Assembly (NCBI GenBank): GCA_963969395.1
Contig: OZ017795.1
Coordinates: forward strand, 13,082,001 to 13,146,000
Length of the DNA: 64,000 nt
Direction of reading: 5' to 3'
From: Pseudoscleropodium purum
Taxonomy: Eukaryota > Streptophyta > Bryopsida > Hypnales > Brachytheciaceae
Both the position numbers and the translations under genes were made by a program. Shown piece after piece: positions 23,065 to 35,899 of this stretch. The notes under the pieces are model-generated. The model saw only the letters and a program-made list of their open reading frames with translations, made no database searches and was not told the DNA's origin. Each line of letters begins with the position of its first letter. The stretch's first letter is position 1.

Positions 23065-24033
23065 TCACGGGCACGTGGAAATTGAAGAGATGGGCAAGGG
23101 CAGCTCAGATATTTTCTCCTCGGGCAGCATGGCAGTCCGTTTTCTTCGGCCGTTTCCCAGCACACTCAGCCTCAGTTCCTCGTCTTCACTTTGATTGCCA
23201 GCATTTGCTTCATCATTTTGCATTGGCACCTTAATTGATGCTCTTCTCAGTCAATATTAAAATAATTTGATTTCATAATTTGAGGAAGAAATTCCTCACA
23301 TATTCATTGCTTACAATCAATCTACCAATCGATCAATCAATCGGACTTTGAATGTCTGTTGATTCTGTATTGATTGATGGAATACTGATAAACCTCTGAA
23401 CACGTTTTGCCAACTCCAAATCTAAGTTACACCAAAAGATTGTCAAGAATATATTAAACGAGCTTCTCACCTCGCCGTCTATGTGTGCATGTGGATTATT
23501 CTCTTTCAGTTTGTTTTTCAGGCTGTTTTTCTAGCAGTCGCGAGCACGTCAAATAAGGACCTTCTTTTTTAAGTTCAAGATTAACCACCATGTGGGAAAT
23601 ATTTCTTTGATTACGGTAAGATAGAATTTGAGCCCACCTGGATTTACATTTGAATAACATGATCAATGGAATTGATCAGTTTGGGTGCGTGACTTTGAAT
23701 TATAATTGTTCCTTACATAAAATTATTGTTTCTTTTTTGACTGTGCTCAAGAGTGTTCTACCTTCGGGATGAAGTTCCTCCACTGCACTTCTCAAGCATA
23801 ATTCTCTGCCTTGATTTTGTTTTTGAGTGTATTGGAGAATCAAGGATGGGAGTGTCAGTAATATCTGCTAATGTGAAGTGCTAAATTTTGGAGAAAATTC
23901 CAGTGAGCATGATAGAAATTATTCCACCAGTACCATAATTGTGTTGGGAAGCATTTTTGTTTGACTCCGGAGTTTGCATCAATGCAAATCTTATCATAAC
24001 AAGTTTGAGAAATAGGTATTTTCCATTCACCAT
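23065..24033 (-). CDS. Unrecognised minus-strand gene, four phase-consistent exons (5' end unresolved)
   Basis: Not recognised. Exons read on the minus strand: 24033-23934, 23867-23762, 23522-23471, 23229-23065 (stop at 23067-23065). The reading phase (1, 2, 0) is kept at all three junctions and each intron has GT-AG borders, which is hard to get by chance. The product (about 141 residues from the ATG at 24033) is polar and low in aromatics: a Ser/Thr/Asn-rich part (QTPESNKNASQHNY, DTPILDSPIHSKTKSRQR), a short basic helix (LKNKLKE), an acidic patch (SEDEEL), a basic GRRKR that could be a nuclear signal, then MLPEEKISELPLP. The acceptor of the last exon (AATTAAG) is weak. ORFs at 24310-24074 and from 24387 may be 5' exons, but no phase-correct join was found. 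It diverges from the CCDC13-like gene. Confidence 0.45.
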
Positions 24034-24930
24034 TTCTGCGAACCTTCGCCAGTCATGAACTAATTTTCTGTTACTAATTTTTAACTAATCCAAGCTGTAA
24101 ATTCAAATTTCTGGTTTCGCCTGCGCAGCAAATGATTGTTTCCCCACACCAGTAAGCAATTCGATTTGATGGGTAGCCTGATTTTTGGATCTGTATTACG
24201 CTGATTACGTTGCACGTATGAGCATTGAACTCTGGTGGTTTGTTGGCAGGCACAGTGATCACAAATTGAAGCCCTTCTTTTGCATAAAACTTGACCCCTG
24301 GTGGTTTCATGGCAACCGATAAGGAAAACCTAAATCCGCAGCAACAAGATGTTGGTCTCGGCTCCCATTCCTTGAATCTTCTGCCATTTCTTTTTCTTAC
24401 CCATTTCTCTGCAAAAGATTTTCAGTCTTGGCAGTAGATTTTAACGTTCTTCGACAGTTGTGAAAATTCAAGCTGTAGATGGGATTCAAAAAACAAACTG
24501 TAGCCTTTGGTGCCTCCCTCCTGAGATGAGCTCAAGACTGTGCACAAAACGACTGGCTAGGTTCTTGTTTCAAGGATGTGGAGGCAGCTTTTCAAGAATG
24601 TTAAGAATAGAGATCTCCAACATTATTACTTTGAACAATACTGTTGCATCGGAAGAAGAAAACTTTACAAATTTTCCAAGTAGTTTAGAGCCTATGCTTG
24701 AAGGGTATATGTATATTTTTGTCATGTAGTAAACCTATTATCATGCAAAACCAAAATTCTACAAACTGGGTTGTGTAACTGAGAATATGTACAGAGACTT
24801 GGATGCCAAATTACAACGGAAGTTCTTCCAATGACTGTTTCACTTTGGAAATAGATTTCCAATCTTAAGTTGCCACTAATCGGAATTGCCAGTTTGTTCA
24901 CTATTTGTGTATTGTGTTTGTGAATGGAAG

Positions 24931-27900
24931 GTGGTCGAGATGCAGAAAACCATCAATAAACAAAACGAGGAAATCTCCACACTCAGGTATAATTGATGTA
25001 AATATTTACTTGAGGACCCATAACACTCAAACCTCTTTCCTATGATCATCTGTACAGAGACAGTTTAGAAAATCCTGCACAATAATTGCTCTCTATCAAC
25101 TGTCACATATTCGAATTGTGTCACACTGCAAAAATTAATAGAAATCAAAAGAGATTTGAAGGTGAATTATCTCTCTTGTCATCTGTAATGTGTGACAAAA
25201 AAAGTGAGCTTTTATTTTCTGTGAAAATTTACATTGTATGTGATGGCAGGGATCTTTTGGCCTCTATCTCAAAAGGAGAGGGTGATTTACGAGATGCGAA
25301 ACTCATTGAAATGTTCAAAAAGGTTCGTCATTCCTTCATTTCTCTGGTTTGAAATTGAGCGTTGCTTGGCTTCCTTTACAAGGATCTCACACACATTCAT
25401 GTTGGTTTTCTTTGTGGTGGTATAGAATAGGATCCTCAATGTGCAATTGGAGCGTGAGCGAGCTCGGATCAGGACTATGCGAAAAACAGTGACTTTCATC
25501 CAAGAAGAGGTTAGTGTCAAAAGATTCAATAAGATGGGTTTATTTCAAAGATATTTGCCATGTTTGATAGTTAAAGTTAAATAAGTTGTTGCATTACAAA
25601 TAGGGCTTGTTCCATTCATGTCATCCCTACAAGGAATGGGTTGCAAGTGCTTGTCTATAGGAATTGAGATTTATACTAATAATCAAAATAGTGGATATTT
25701 GATTTTCACAACTTTCATAAAATCAAAGTGAGCTACACTTGTAAAGACCAAACATGAGCTTAAACTCAACAATATACAATTAAGGTCAGCATTCAACTAA
25801 AAAGTTGGACAATTGTAGATAAGGACTTAATTGGGCTTAGAGTCCTATAAAATGTTATTTATAAAGGGACACATTGGGATTCTGAACTTGGATGGATTGT
25901 GTCCAGCTACAAAGGCGAGAACAAGGTGAAGTTCGTGAGGACAAGTTTGTGAAGATGGGCATCCACTATTGGGTGGACAAGTACCAAAGGGTCACTTCTT
26001 GATGCCTCATGTCCATTTCATCTAGTGAGGTTTTATCTCTATTAAATAATCTATTTTATTGTTTGAAGCCTTTTTAGCTTGGAACAATTCATTGATTTTC
26101 TATGATTACTATTGATTTTGTATATAATAATTTAAGCTAGTAATGTCTTATTTTTTATCCCATTCCATATTGCCAATGGTTAAAGATAATTAATATCAAA
26201 AGTTTTATCCCATCTTGAATTATAATTATTTCTTCACTCTAGTATCTCAAATTGATCATAATATATGGTAGGTCTTCTTAAGTAGAAAGGATACCCATTT
26301 TTCATTGCAAATTGGGCAGGGTTGCAATGGATGTCCCTAATATGTTGTAAATGACGAGTTATTATCTCTAAGCCTTACAATTCATTTGACTTCATTTTGG
26401 ATGATTTGAATTTGCCTGCTTCAAGTTGATTTTTTATAAATTGAGTAATTAATTTTGGTGAAAGTGGAAATGGATTATTGTATAGACAAGCACAAAACTT
26501 ATGGAAGCACAATCTAAAATTGGCACAATAAACAACAAAATGCAAAAGCTAATGTTTGCTCTTCGTAGGGAGGTTGGTGAGCATATACCAATAGACAAGG
26601 TAAACTACCATAATTTTGGACTTTTTGTACACCAAAATTATCTTTTCCAAAAAAGATTCTAGATATACTTTTTAAAATATAAGGGTGTTTTTATGTTTTG
26701 ATTGATGAGTTGCATGAATTCCAGGACAACATTAGCAATTGATCAATATCTTTGTTCTTATGTTGATGACATCTTCAAGCAATTACTAATAGAGATATAC
26801 CATTTCTTTAACCTATTTGATGATGTTTTAGGTGCTTGAAGAAGGTAGTGGATGGGTGGGGAGGAGTGAACAAATTTTTCTTCTTAAGGTCAATTTACTA
26901 TTGATAACAAAACCAAAATTTTCATACACCTTGCATAACTTTTTTGAAGGTACAAAATGGTCGTTAAAGTACAGTATAGGAAGAATATTAAAGCTATAAG
27001 TCAAAATTGGCAAAAAAAATAATTCTAAAAATAAATGCTAAATTTTTTGAAAATTTTTCTTTTTTAAAAAACAAAAATTTGGTAAAACAAAAATTTCATT
27101 TCTAGAATCTCTTGAACCTTGTTTTCTACAAAAAAAAAATTATTATGTGATAGAGATGTGACAACCTTGTCCTTCACTTACGATATGTTGTTTCTTTGTG
27201 AAATTTGAATCCAAAATTAAAATTAAATGTCATGATGTCACATTAATTTGCATTGGCATGCAAATTGAAAGAATTTTGTTAACTAGTCAAAAATGAAGGA
27301 ACCTTCATCAGTCACTAATTTCATATTTGTAATGTAGCTTTAGATTTTTACAATACTAGGACCAAATATCATTTAGATTTTTTTCTCAAGATTGATCACC
27401 TCTTAAAAATTCAAGTAAATAGTAAATAAATGTTGAGGGATCAATATCCCCTTTTTTCATTTTCCTAATTACTATGCACATTTTTGTTGCTATATATTCA
27501 ATTGTAACTATCCATACCAAAAGGGATTTTGGTTGCATTGAAGTTGAGGTGGAATTAGAGTAAAGTAGATGAATTGAAGGGCTTGGTTCAAGAAATGATG
27601 CCAAAAGCTAAACCCATGGGCTATACAACTCTTAACCATGATGAAAGGCGAACCATTGAAATTCTCCATCGTAATCAAATTGAAAAGGTGGACCATGATC
27701 GGAGGATTCAATATGATAATTTAGCTCATGACTTTGTTGTAAGTTCTTGAACTACACTACTTTCTAACAATAAAGTTATCTACAAATATATTATTTTAAA
27801 TCCAAAAATTACATTAAATCTAATTTATATATCAACAAGTGCTTGTAAATGGTCCTCCATCTTGAGGACTCAAGCAATTGAAGATGGAGGGACTTATTTA

Positions 27901-30606
27901 AATCTAAAGAGCTTAAAATGGAAACTTTTTCATCTCCAAATGTATAGAACTTATAGAATTTTTCTTTTCTATTTCCATCTTTGTTTGAGTTTAATGGTTT
28001 AATAAAATTTAAGATGTTCAAAGCAATTTTTTAAACTTGAGCGGTTGTGGTTGTATGGAAAATTGTTCCAATGGCCTAATCTAGTGAATTTTCCTTGCCA
28101 AAAGGTGTAAATTTTTTTGATTGTTATGGTGATTGTTGTCTTCATTTTTCTAGAGGCTAACCAAAGCTTGGGGAGAACAAAGGGACAAGCTCATAGCTAT
28201 GAATGCACGCCGACTAGTTTTGGAAAAAGCGGTATTTTTTGGTTGTCACTTCATAACGTCAAATATATAGCAATCTTATGATTGAATTTTACAATGTTTG
28301 TATTCCATAATTAATATAAAAAATAACAAAGCTAATTACAAACAAATTCTTGTAATCTTGAGATAAATCTTGAATTGCAACAATCACTAATTGCTTGAAT
28401 GGTTTTACAGATCCAAAAGGCAAAGGGCACAATGGTTGTCTTGCTAAGTAAAAGCAAAAATGATGATCTCCTCATCAATGCTCTTAATATTGAGCTCAGG
28501 GGAACAAGACAGGTATTCAATATTTCAATCTATGAAATAGGAAGTGCAAAAACTTTGTACGAAAAACATTGATAGGAATTGCTAAATATGACTTCAAATT
28601 ATTGCTCATCTTTAAATCTCAAGACCTTAGAGTAATAATGTCTAAGCATTTCTTTTGTTGTCTTACATTATTTTATCTATATTTCACACTAATTCATACA
28701 AGTTTTCAAAATATTAGATAAGACAAATTTGAGTTTCAATATCAATTAATGTATAACATCCATTTTGTAGATATTAAAAACAATTTTTTCCATTGTATAT
28801 CCATATGTTAGGTAAGGTAACCATAGATCCTAAAAAGTATTTGGTTATTAAAATAGGAAATTCATAAACGCCCATCCAAGAGTTGAAAGTTAATTTAGGA
28901 TAGTTAACCTCCTTAAAATATTTTCTTAGGAATTTTCTTTGAAAGAGAAATGAAAAATTGGCATCTAACCAAAGTCATTCTATATTTTTAGAGCTTCATG
29001 GAATTAGTTATCAATTCTTGAAATGCAATGGTCACTAAAAGCATTCACTTCTTGAAATGTAAACTATTTGTACATTATTGATGCAATGAGAAAACAAAGT
29101 TTACCTTTGTGTTAGAAGACAATTTTAAAGCTTGAGCATTGTATGGACCTACTCTCTTATAGAACCTAATGGATTAGCTTTCTAATTTATCCATGTGTGC
29201 TTGAATGTTGGCAAGGCTATGGATCCTCCCTCTTCAAAACCAAGCGGTTCAACTCACATGGAATATACTACAAACCACAACAAGCTCACTACCCGTTATC
29301 ATGAACTCTACGTTCAATGTCACAAACAGGTGAACAAATTCTTGTACTAATGATTTCATTCTACATATAGTTCTTCAACCCTATAACATCTAGTGTCTAG
29401 TAGATGACAAAAAATATCCTTTTAAATAAGATAGAAGTGTGGATGTTCATCTACAAAATTTTGCATTGAAAGGGAAGGTGTTGCATAGTAGTTTGACCTC
29501 CAATGAGTGCTTTTGATTTTTTTTTAAGCAAATGATTCACATGGTAACCAAAAAGATAGTTTCTATGGTAATAAAGCCATCTTTCTAGGTTTGAAGATAT
29601 TTGAAATGAGTTTTTCATTTGAATCCATCAAAAATATTCTTGAAGGTTGATTTCTATCCCTTTGTAACTAATGAAGAGGGGATGTGAATTGCTCCTCAAC
29701 ATTCTTGCAAATGGATTGCATTCAATTGCACAAAGTTTTAAATGGCTCTAAGAAGCAAGTCTAAGTTTGATAAGCCCTATTACTGCCTTACTTGTCACTT
29801 TTGTTGACATTGTATGGTATGATGAGGTTGGAATAAGGAAAAAGGATTTTAGTCGCATAACCCCATCAATCTTGACTACAATTTAAGAGAGCTCAGAGTT
29901 GTAGGTCTTCAAGATTTGATGATTTTAATGAAGTTTGATGAGAAAGTTTTGTTTGATAAATAGCTTAAGTCTAATGGCCCTTGATTGGTTGTAATACATA
30001 TATCAATTCCAAGGATAGTTCAATATGTGATCTAATTGTAATGATTTGAGGAACATTTGTGGAAAATATTTGTAGGAACGGGAAATCAAGGTCCAAGACG
30101 AGATTCTCCAAACCTTCCAAGATGCTCTTGATCCACTTGACAATGTTACAGGTTATAGTTATATTTCCCAATCCAAATTACATACTAATTTTTTGTCAAG
30201 AAATATTCATGGTATAAATTCATCACTTCAAATTTTGATACATGTGTACATTGTGAAAGATGAGTAACTCTAGTCTATTGACCGATCATTGTGATTGAAG
30301 AGTTTGTTGAAGGTACTTCTTATTACTACATTTGAGAGTTAGATAACAATTGCAACCTTCAGTGCCTCTTTCCACAGACTACCAATTCAATTGATACACT
30401 ATAATGAAAACTATGAAGGTTGTGCATGAAGTAATACATACCTTTTGGTATAGGATCAATTTAATTAGTTTTAAAAAACCTTCGGTAGTGGGTGTGCAGA
30501 CTGGGTCACTACCAATCTTGTGCAAAGCTCCTACAAATCAGAATCATGGCCAACAATACAAAATGACTTAAATTGTGATGAGAAGACTCAACCTACACAA
30601 GGATAA
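24931..30606 (+). CDS. CCDC13: CCDC13-like coiled-coil ciliary protein, 12 recognised exons (N-terminus not resolved)
   Basis: Exons: 24931-24986, 25250-25322, 25426-25509, 25907-25990 (less sure, weak donor), 26486-26599, 26832-26888, 27559-27738, 28154-28231, 28411-28512, 29216-29329, 30076-30151, 30500-30606 (stop). All phases match, giving about 374 residues. Recognisable CCDC13 blocks in order: DAKLIEMFKKNRILN, SKIGTINNKMQKL...REVGEHI, GSGWVGRSEQIFLLKSKV, LLSKSKNDDLLINAL, and a C-terminal QDEILQTFQDAL helix. Animal CCDC13 is a centriolar-satellite/cilium protein; here it would serve the sperm flagella. It is shorter than the roughly 715-aa human protein and lacks the long linker before the C-terminal helix. 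The first coding exon is missing from this model; an ATG at 24309 (MATDKENLNPQQQ) is a candidate without a good donor. Introns are AT-rich. Confidence 0.75.
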
Positions 30607-32790
30607 TGTAATGTTGTGATCTTTTTGCACATCATAAGATATACCATTTGTGAAATGTTCTAACTTACAAATACCTTGGGTTCCATTGGTAAATCAAGGA
30701 AGAATTAGGATATCCATATGTACTAGAAAATCCATATATCGATATTGTGAAAAAGTTGGATTATAATGCTATAGACCAACAAACCAAACTCTAAGAGAAA
30801 TATCACATGATAGAACAACCCAATGTCATCAAGTCACCTAATTTTGACATCTATTGCACTCTCCAATTTGTATTAGTCACCCACCCATTACCACAATCTT
30901 AGCAACCTTTTAGCATCATGACAATGCACTTAGGGGAGGGAACACATTAGTGTGTGGTTTAGCATGGGTTTATTACCACACTTTACCAATTTAGTCCCAA
31001 CAAACTTTGAAAATCACAAAAAACTCATTCCTTGTTGGAGTGTCTTGATTGTACTTGCAAATTGTCTTTTCTCTCAAATCCTTAGTCTTTAAAAAATAAA
31101 CGAGTTGACAAATAGCTTTTCCAAGGTACCTAAATAGCAAACCTACTTAGTAATAGGTATGTATACCTTAGCACCAATTAGTTGATATAAAACTTTGCAA
31201 CTTACACTAAATTTTTAGAATCATAATACATGATCATTAATCCTTAGAAGTCAAGTTTTTTTAAAATACATTGAAAAGCTAGCTCAAGGGTTAAATAAAC
31301 ATAGTGAATGTCTATAATTATTGACTCTTCAATATACAAATTTTCCACATTTTCTTTATGTCTAATACAAGGATAAAGATGAAGATTTCCAAATGCAATT
31401 ATGGATACATAATTTTAAATCACATTGATTCTTTTCATTTAGAGTTTAGAATAACGAGGTGTTTTTTGTATGGAAATTGAAAAAATCATATTGTTTTATA
31501 AAATACATATATTTATATATGCATCTTATACCATAGAATTATAGATACTACTATTAGCAACATCCAACAAAATGTCACAAAGAACATTTTCAAAAATATA
31601 CACAAATCATTTAAAAGATGGTTGAAGTTGGTTTCACAAAATGTTGAATAACATAAATTTCACAAGTCAATTGATTTAAGTTTAGAATCTTTGCATGCTA
31701 TAGTACATAAATTTTCTTGTTACAATATACCAATGTATATTAGAGTTTAAAGATTAAAAATTTGTTCTGGTTTATAGAAATTTCACTTAAAGTAGAGTAT
31801 AATTTTTCACAAAAGTTGTGTATTTAAAGTACCAATATTTATAAGAAAAACATCTTAAATTCAATTTACAAATGTTGGTATTAATTTTCAAAGTTTTGAA
31901 CTCTAGTGCATATTAGTGTATCATGACTAAAACATTTGTATACTAAAGAATGCAATTGTAGGCAATGCAATTGGGATTTGCCAATAGACTTGAAGTATTC
32001 ATGACACCATCCTAATGGATATATTGCATGTCTTGTTGTTGTAACTATTTCAACAAAAAATTTAGTAATTCATGGATTGAAATATCCTCCAACTACTTCC
32101 AATCAGGGTTTTCTTTTTTGGTAAAAAAAACCCAATCTACATTCACTAGGCCCCCCTAGTGAAAAGACTTATAAAAAAAGGTCTAGATTTTGATAGGCTC
32201 ATTGCCATGTCCGCTCCTAACACAGATTAGGTGTGGCCAGATTAGTACCAATCCAATCCGTTTTCTAGGGTTTCTTCACCAACGAAAACTCATTTGAGCA
32301 CACCCTTATTTTGCCTTTATCGCCACTCTCTACTTTTGATTTCTACTTCTTGCTCCAAACACACACATTTTCTCGCCATGTTTCCTAGATTCGGCGGTTG
32401 AAGCACCATCTTCATTGCCAATGGAGTAGTGTTGTCAAGTTTTAATTTCACCCCGGAAGTGGTTTTATCCACTCTTCATTTTGCTAGGTTCTGAGGAGGG
32501 CATAGAGTGTACTATCAAGGCTGCTTCTATAGTCCACCTTCTCCCAAATTCAATATTGTTGTTTAATTGTGGTTCTCATTGATTCCAAATTGCTTCAATG
32601 GCACTCTTCTGCCGTCATGCACGTTGCAGGGTTCTCATGCACTTCAAATTTTCCAAAAATGCTCCTTGGTTTTGTGACAATTCTCAATTTTCCATATGTA
32701 TGCTTTACTTATGAGATTATGTGTGTTTTGTGCTTGCTTGGGGTCCATGGTCATGTCTTCATTGCGCCCCCTCTTTACTACTGAGCGTAA
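30607..32790. other. AT-rich interval between the CCDC13-like gene and the transposase remnant
   Basis: 30,610-32,200 shows no ORFs or repeat ends. From about 32,220 composition becomes mixed (GGTTTCTTCACC and similar), probably the 5' part of the hAT-like element. Confidence 0.4.
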
Positions 32791-32800
32791 GCTTCCGGCA

Positions 32801-35800
32801 ATGGAATTCGGGCACAATGACTTTGGCAAGGATGCAATGCAATTGGCAATGCGGGGTGCATCCATTGCACATAAGGTGTAGAGAAAAGTAGAGAAGGCGG
32901 CCAAGGAGGCGCTTCAGTTGGCTCGTAGAGAGTTGAAATGCAAGGGCAAAATCATTGATGAGCGGAAAACACAAGTGTGGAAGAAGAAGATCCATTCATA
33001 CTTCCAAACGAGTAGAGATGGAGGAGCGGTGCAACCGTTGTCATTCATCCTCGATGGCTTCATGCTTGATGTTCCAAGGGTGGAGCCTAATTCTTGCAAA
33101 AAGTACCTAAGCGGAGATGATGGAGGTCATTTGCAATCCAATAGCAAGAGTGTATCATTGTCTTAGGAAACTACTTGCACACCCGGTTCTTTGTTTGCTT
33201 CGGATGATACAATGGTCTTGTCTGCGAAGTCACCACTCATTACAATTTTTGAAGACTCAAAGGAGTCCAACAATTCTCAATTTGTAGAGATTCCAATCGA
33301 GTCTAACGGCTTTGACAACAACTTGGACTTTGAGTCCCTCCCGTTGAAGTTGCAAGGCACAAATTGGGCCAAAAAGAAGAATTCTCAATTGAAGGCGCAG
33401 ATGCAATATGACCTCTATCAGAAGTTCCAAACAATTTGGGCTGCGAAGCTTTCATGGGCAGAAAGGATTATGGCAACGGACGGGGGTTTTCATATGGTGA
33501 AATGTAAAGTTTGCAGCACAATTGACTGAAAGTCGTGCATAATAACTCCTAAGTTTGATATCTTTTTAAACATGACAACAAACACATTGCCAAAAAGGAT
33601 TTACCGTAGTACAAAGTGAAAGCTGGTGAAGACTATATTGCCACTCAATGCAAGTGTAGGAAAAATATGCACATGTATGCAACTAAGTCCCCAGCTTCTA
33701 TTTTGGAACAAATTAATCAATGTACAAGTCTAGAGGCCAAAAAGAAGAAAGTGCAATTTGCAACTTGGTTTCAATTGTTGGCAGATGGGTGTCTGATGCT
33801 AAAGTTTGAGTCTTGCTTTCCCTTATACAAACTGTTGGGAGTCCCCAATTTTCCAGTTGCTCATTGGTGTGACACTTCGGGATGGACGATGGGAGGGTAT
33901 ATGTATAAACAAGTACTTCAAGAGACAAAGTGGGTGATAGGAGTTGCAAGGTATGTTGTTGTGACTATGGATGAGGCTACGGCTATGCATAACAGAACCT
34001 TCCTTTCAATGCATGTCTATGTTGATCAGGATTGGGTACGCATACCTCTCCTTGTTTTCTTGCAGCATGTTGAGTGCATTGCAAATGCACATAACCTCAT
34101 GGAGTTGATTGGGGGGGTCTATTTGTATTGGGGGGGCCTCGATGTTGAGGCTGTAGCTAAAAAACTCATCAACTTTGGGGCAAATGGAGCTTCCATGCTT
34201 CAAGGTATGCGGATGGGTGTCACACAATAAATGAAAGAAAAAAACGCACCTTTCTTGATTGGTGTGCATTGCATGGCACATTGTTGCAACTTAGCCTTTA
34301 AGGTGTTATCTAGTTTGAACATTTTTTCCGACATTGAGAAACTGCTCAATGTCACTCATAGTTATTTTTGCAAAAGTCCTAAAAGGTATTCAGAATTCAA
34401 GCAGTTAACTGACCTTACTGAAACAAAAGGCTTGAAGATGTTGCAGAATGTGAAGACCTGTTGGATCAGTTTAATTGAGCCGCTTAGGCACTTGCTATTG
34501 GAGTACCGAACTTTGATCTACAAGATGACCATTGATTTAAATGACAATAAAAAAAGTTGAGGTTTGTTTTTTGTTTTTTTGATACTATTCATTTTTAGTC
34601 TCACAGAAATTGTATCATTTCTATACCCTTATACTATATCGAAGGCAGGCCGCTTTACTTCATCTACTGCTGAATTTTTGTTTTAGCGTCTTTTTTTGCA
34701 TTCTTCTCACTTGTCTTCATTTCATACTTCTATTGTGTACATGCTTGCTTGCAATTGCTGCTAGATCTTTTTACGTTGCTTGAAATGTGTGCACTCCTTT
34801 CTTTCCTTGAGGCCATTGACACTTTGGTCCACTTTGTCCAGAAACGGGACGTCTATGTATGTGATTTTTGGCCACTGTGAAATTGTGCCAAGTCTCTCTC
34901 TACCAAATGTCTGAGGATAAGGGAACTTGCTTTGCCACAAATGAATTTTGGAGTTTCAATAACCTCCTTGATTTCTCACATGAACAGATCCACATTAAGT
35001 GGATTACTGATTTAAATGATGACTAAATGGTATTATCCTTTGTTTGTCACGGAGAGCAGATCCACGCAGAGCATACAGATAATCCTGTTGATCGTAAAAT
35101 TTGGGCCTCCCTGCTATCTTGTGTGAAGGCTGAATGCATTGGTTATGCAACTCACTTCTTTCTAATTTCCATTTCAATTATGTTATTTCTATCTATAGCT
35201 TCCTATTGCTTATGCATGGCTTGTTATTGCTTGGTTGTGTCATTTGGTTTCAGTGAAGTCTATGTTATGTTATTGCTTGTTGTTTGTCTCAATTATGAGG
35301 CAACCTTGTATGTTTTTGTTCTTGATCTGTAATAGTTATGGTGGTCATTGTAGGGGCCACTCAGATGCTCATAGTAGAGTTGGACGTTCAATTTCCATTT
35401 CATAGTGTCATAAATGCCTTCAGCATATTTTACCCACAATATTGGTGCCAGGTAAATGCAGAAGAGTCCTTTGATAGCCACTTGAGGATACTAATGGAAA
35501 CATATGGCTACGGCAAAATCTTGGGTGAAGGGGAAAACAAAATGCTAATTAAGCCACTCATTGATAGGGATACTTTCATGTCACAACATGCTTTGTTTAA
35601 AACTTGTATGAAGTCTAATGTGTATGCAACCATACTTCCACTATATGATGTTAATTCCTTGACAAAAGTGTGGCATGTCTTGGACAATAATAACAACTTC
35701 ACTCAAAATTTTGGAGAATTTCTCAAACTTGCAGAAATGGTAGTGGTTCATGTTTTGGAATTCGTGGAGGATGAGTGTTTGTTTTCCAGTCTCAGATTCC

Positions 35801-35898
35801 TAAAGTTGAAGCTTCGTAACAATCTGGAGGAGAATATCTAGGTTGTAGTGGGTATGTTTTCTCAAAGGTTGTTCACCTTGGAAAACTTCCCTTACTAG
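32801..35898 (+). pseudogene. Degraded hAT-type transposase-derived gene (ZNF862-like family)
   Basis: Protein fragments in collinear order over 3.1 kb. N-terminal basic coil with KKKIHSYFQ (from 32,900); a Cys-pair zinc-finger-like motif KCKVCS (about 33,505); a DDE/RNase-H-like core with CDTSGWTMGGYMYKQVL, VVVTMDEATAMHNRTF and FGANGASMLQGMRMGV; then FLIGVHCMAHCCNLAF, LQNVKTCWISL and LLEYRTLIYKM; finally the hAT dimerisation region with FYPQYWC, MKSNVYATILPL and FVEDECLFSSLRFLKLKLRN, ending ENFPY near 35,895. Disruptions: in-frame stops near 32,878, 33,163, 33,527, 34,228 and 35,024, and a frame change near 33,600. Stretches at 34,560-34,750 and 35,150-35,345 are introns or insertions. No terminal inverted repeats or 8-bp target duplication were found. 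Confidence 0.8.
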
Positions 35899-35899
35899 C

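Noticed and set aside
23016..23234. Plus-strand ORF of 72 codons
   Set aside because: The minus strand over the same bases gives a phase-linked exon with more protein-like composition.
24309..24434. Plus-strand ATG (MATDKENLNPQQQ) as first exon of the CCDC13-like gene
   Set aside because: Attractive N-terminus, but no good phase-0 donor follows and minus-strand frames overlap it; kept only as a candidate.
24460..24729. ORF of 89 codons as an upstream CCDC13 exon
   Set aside because: No donor in it joins in phase to the exon at 24931, and it shows no coiled-coil character.
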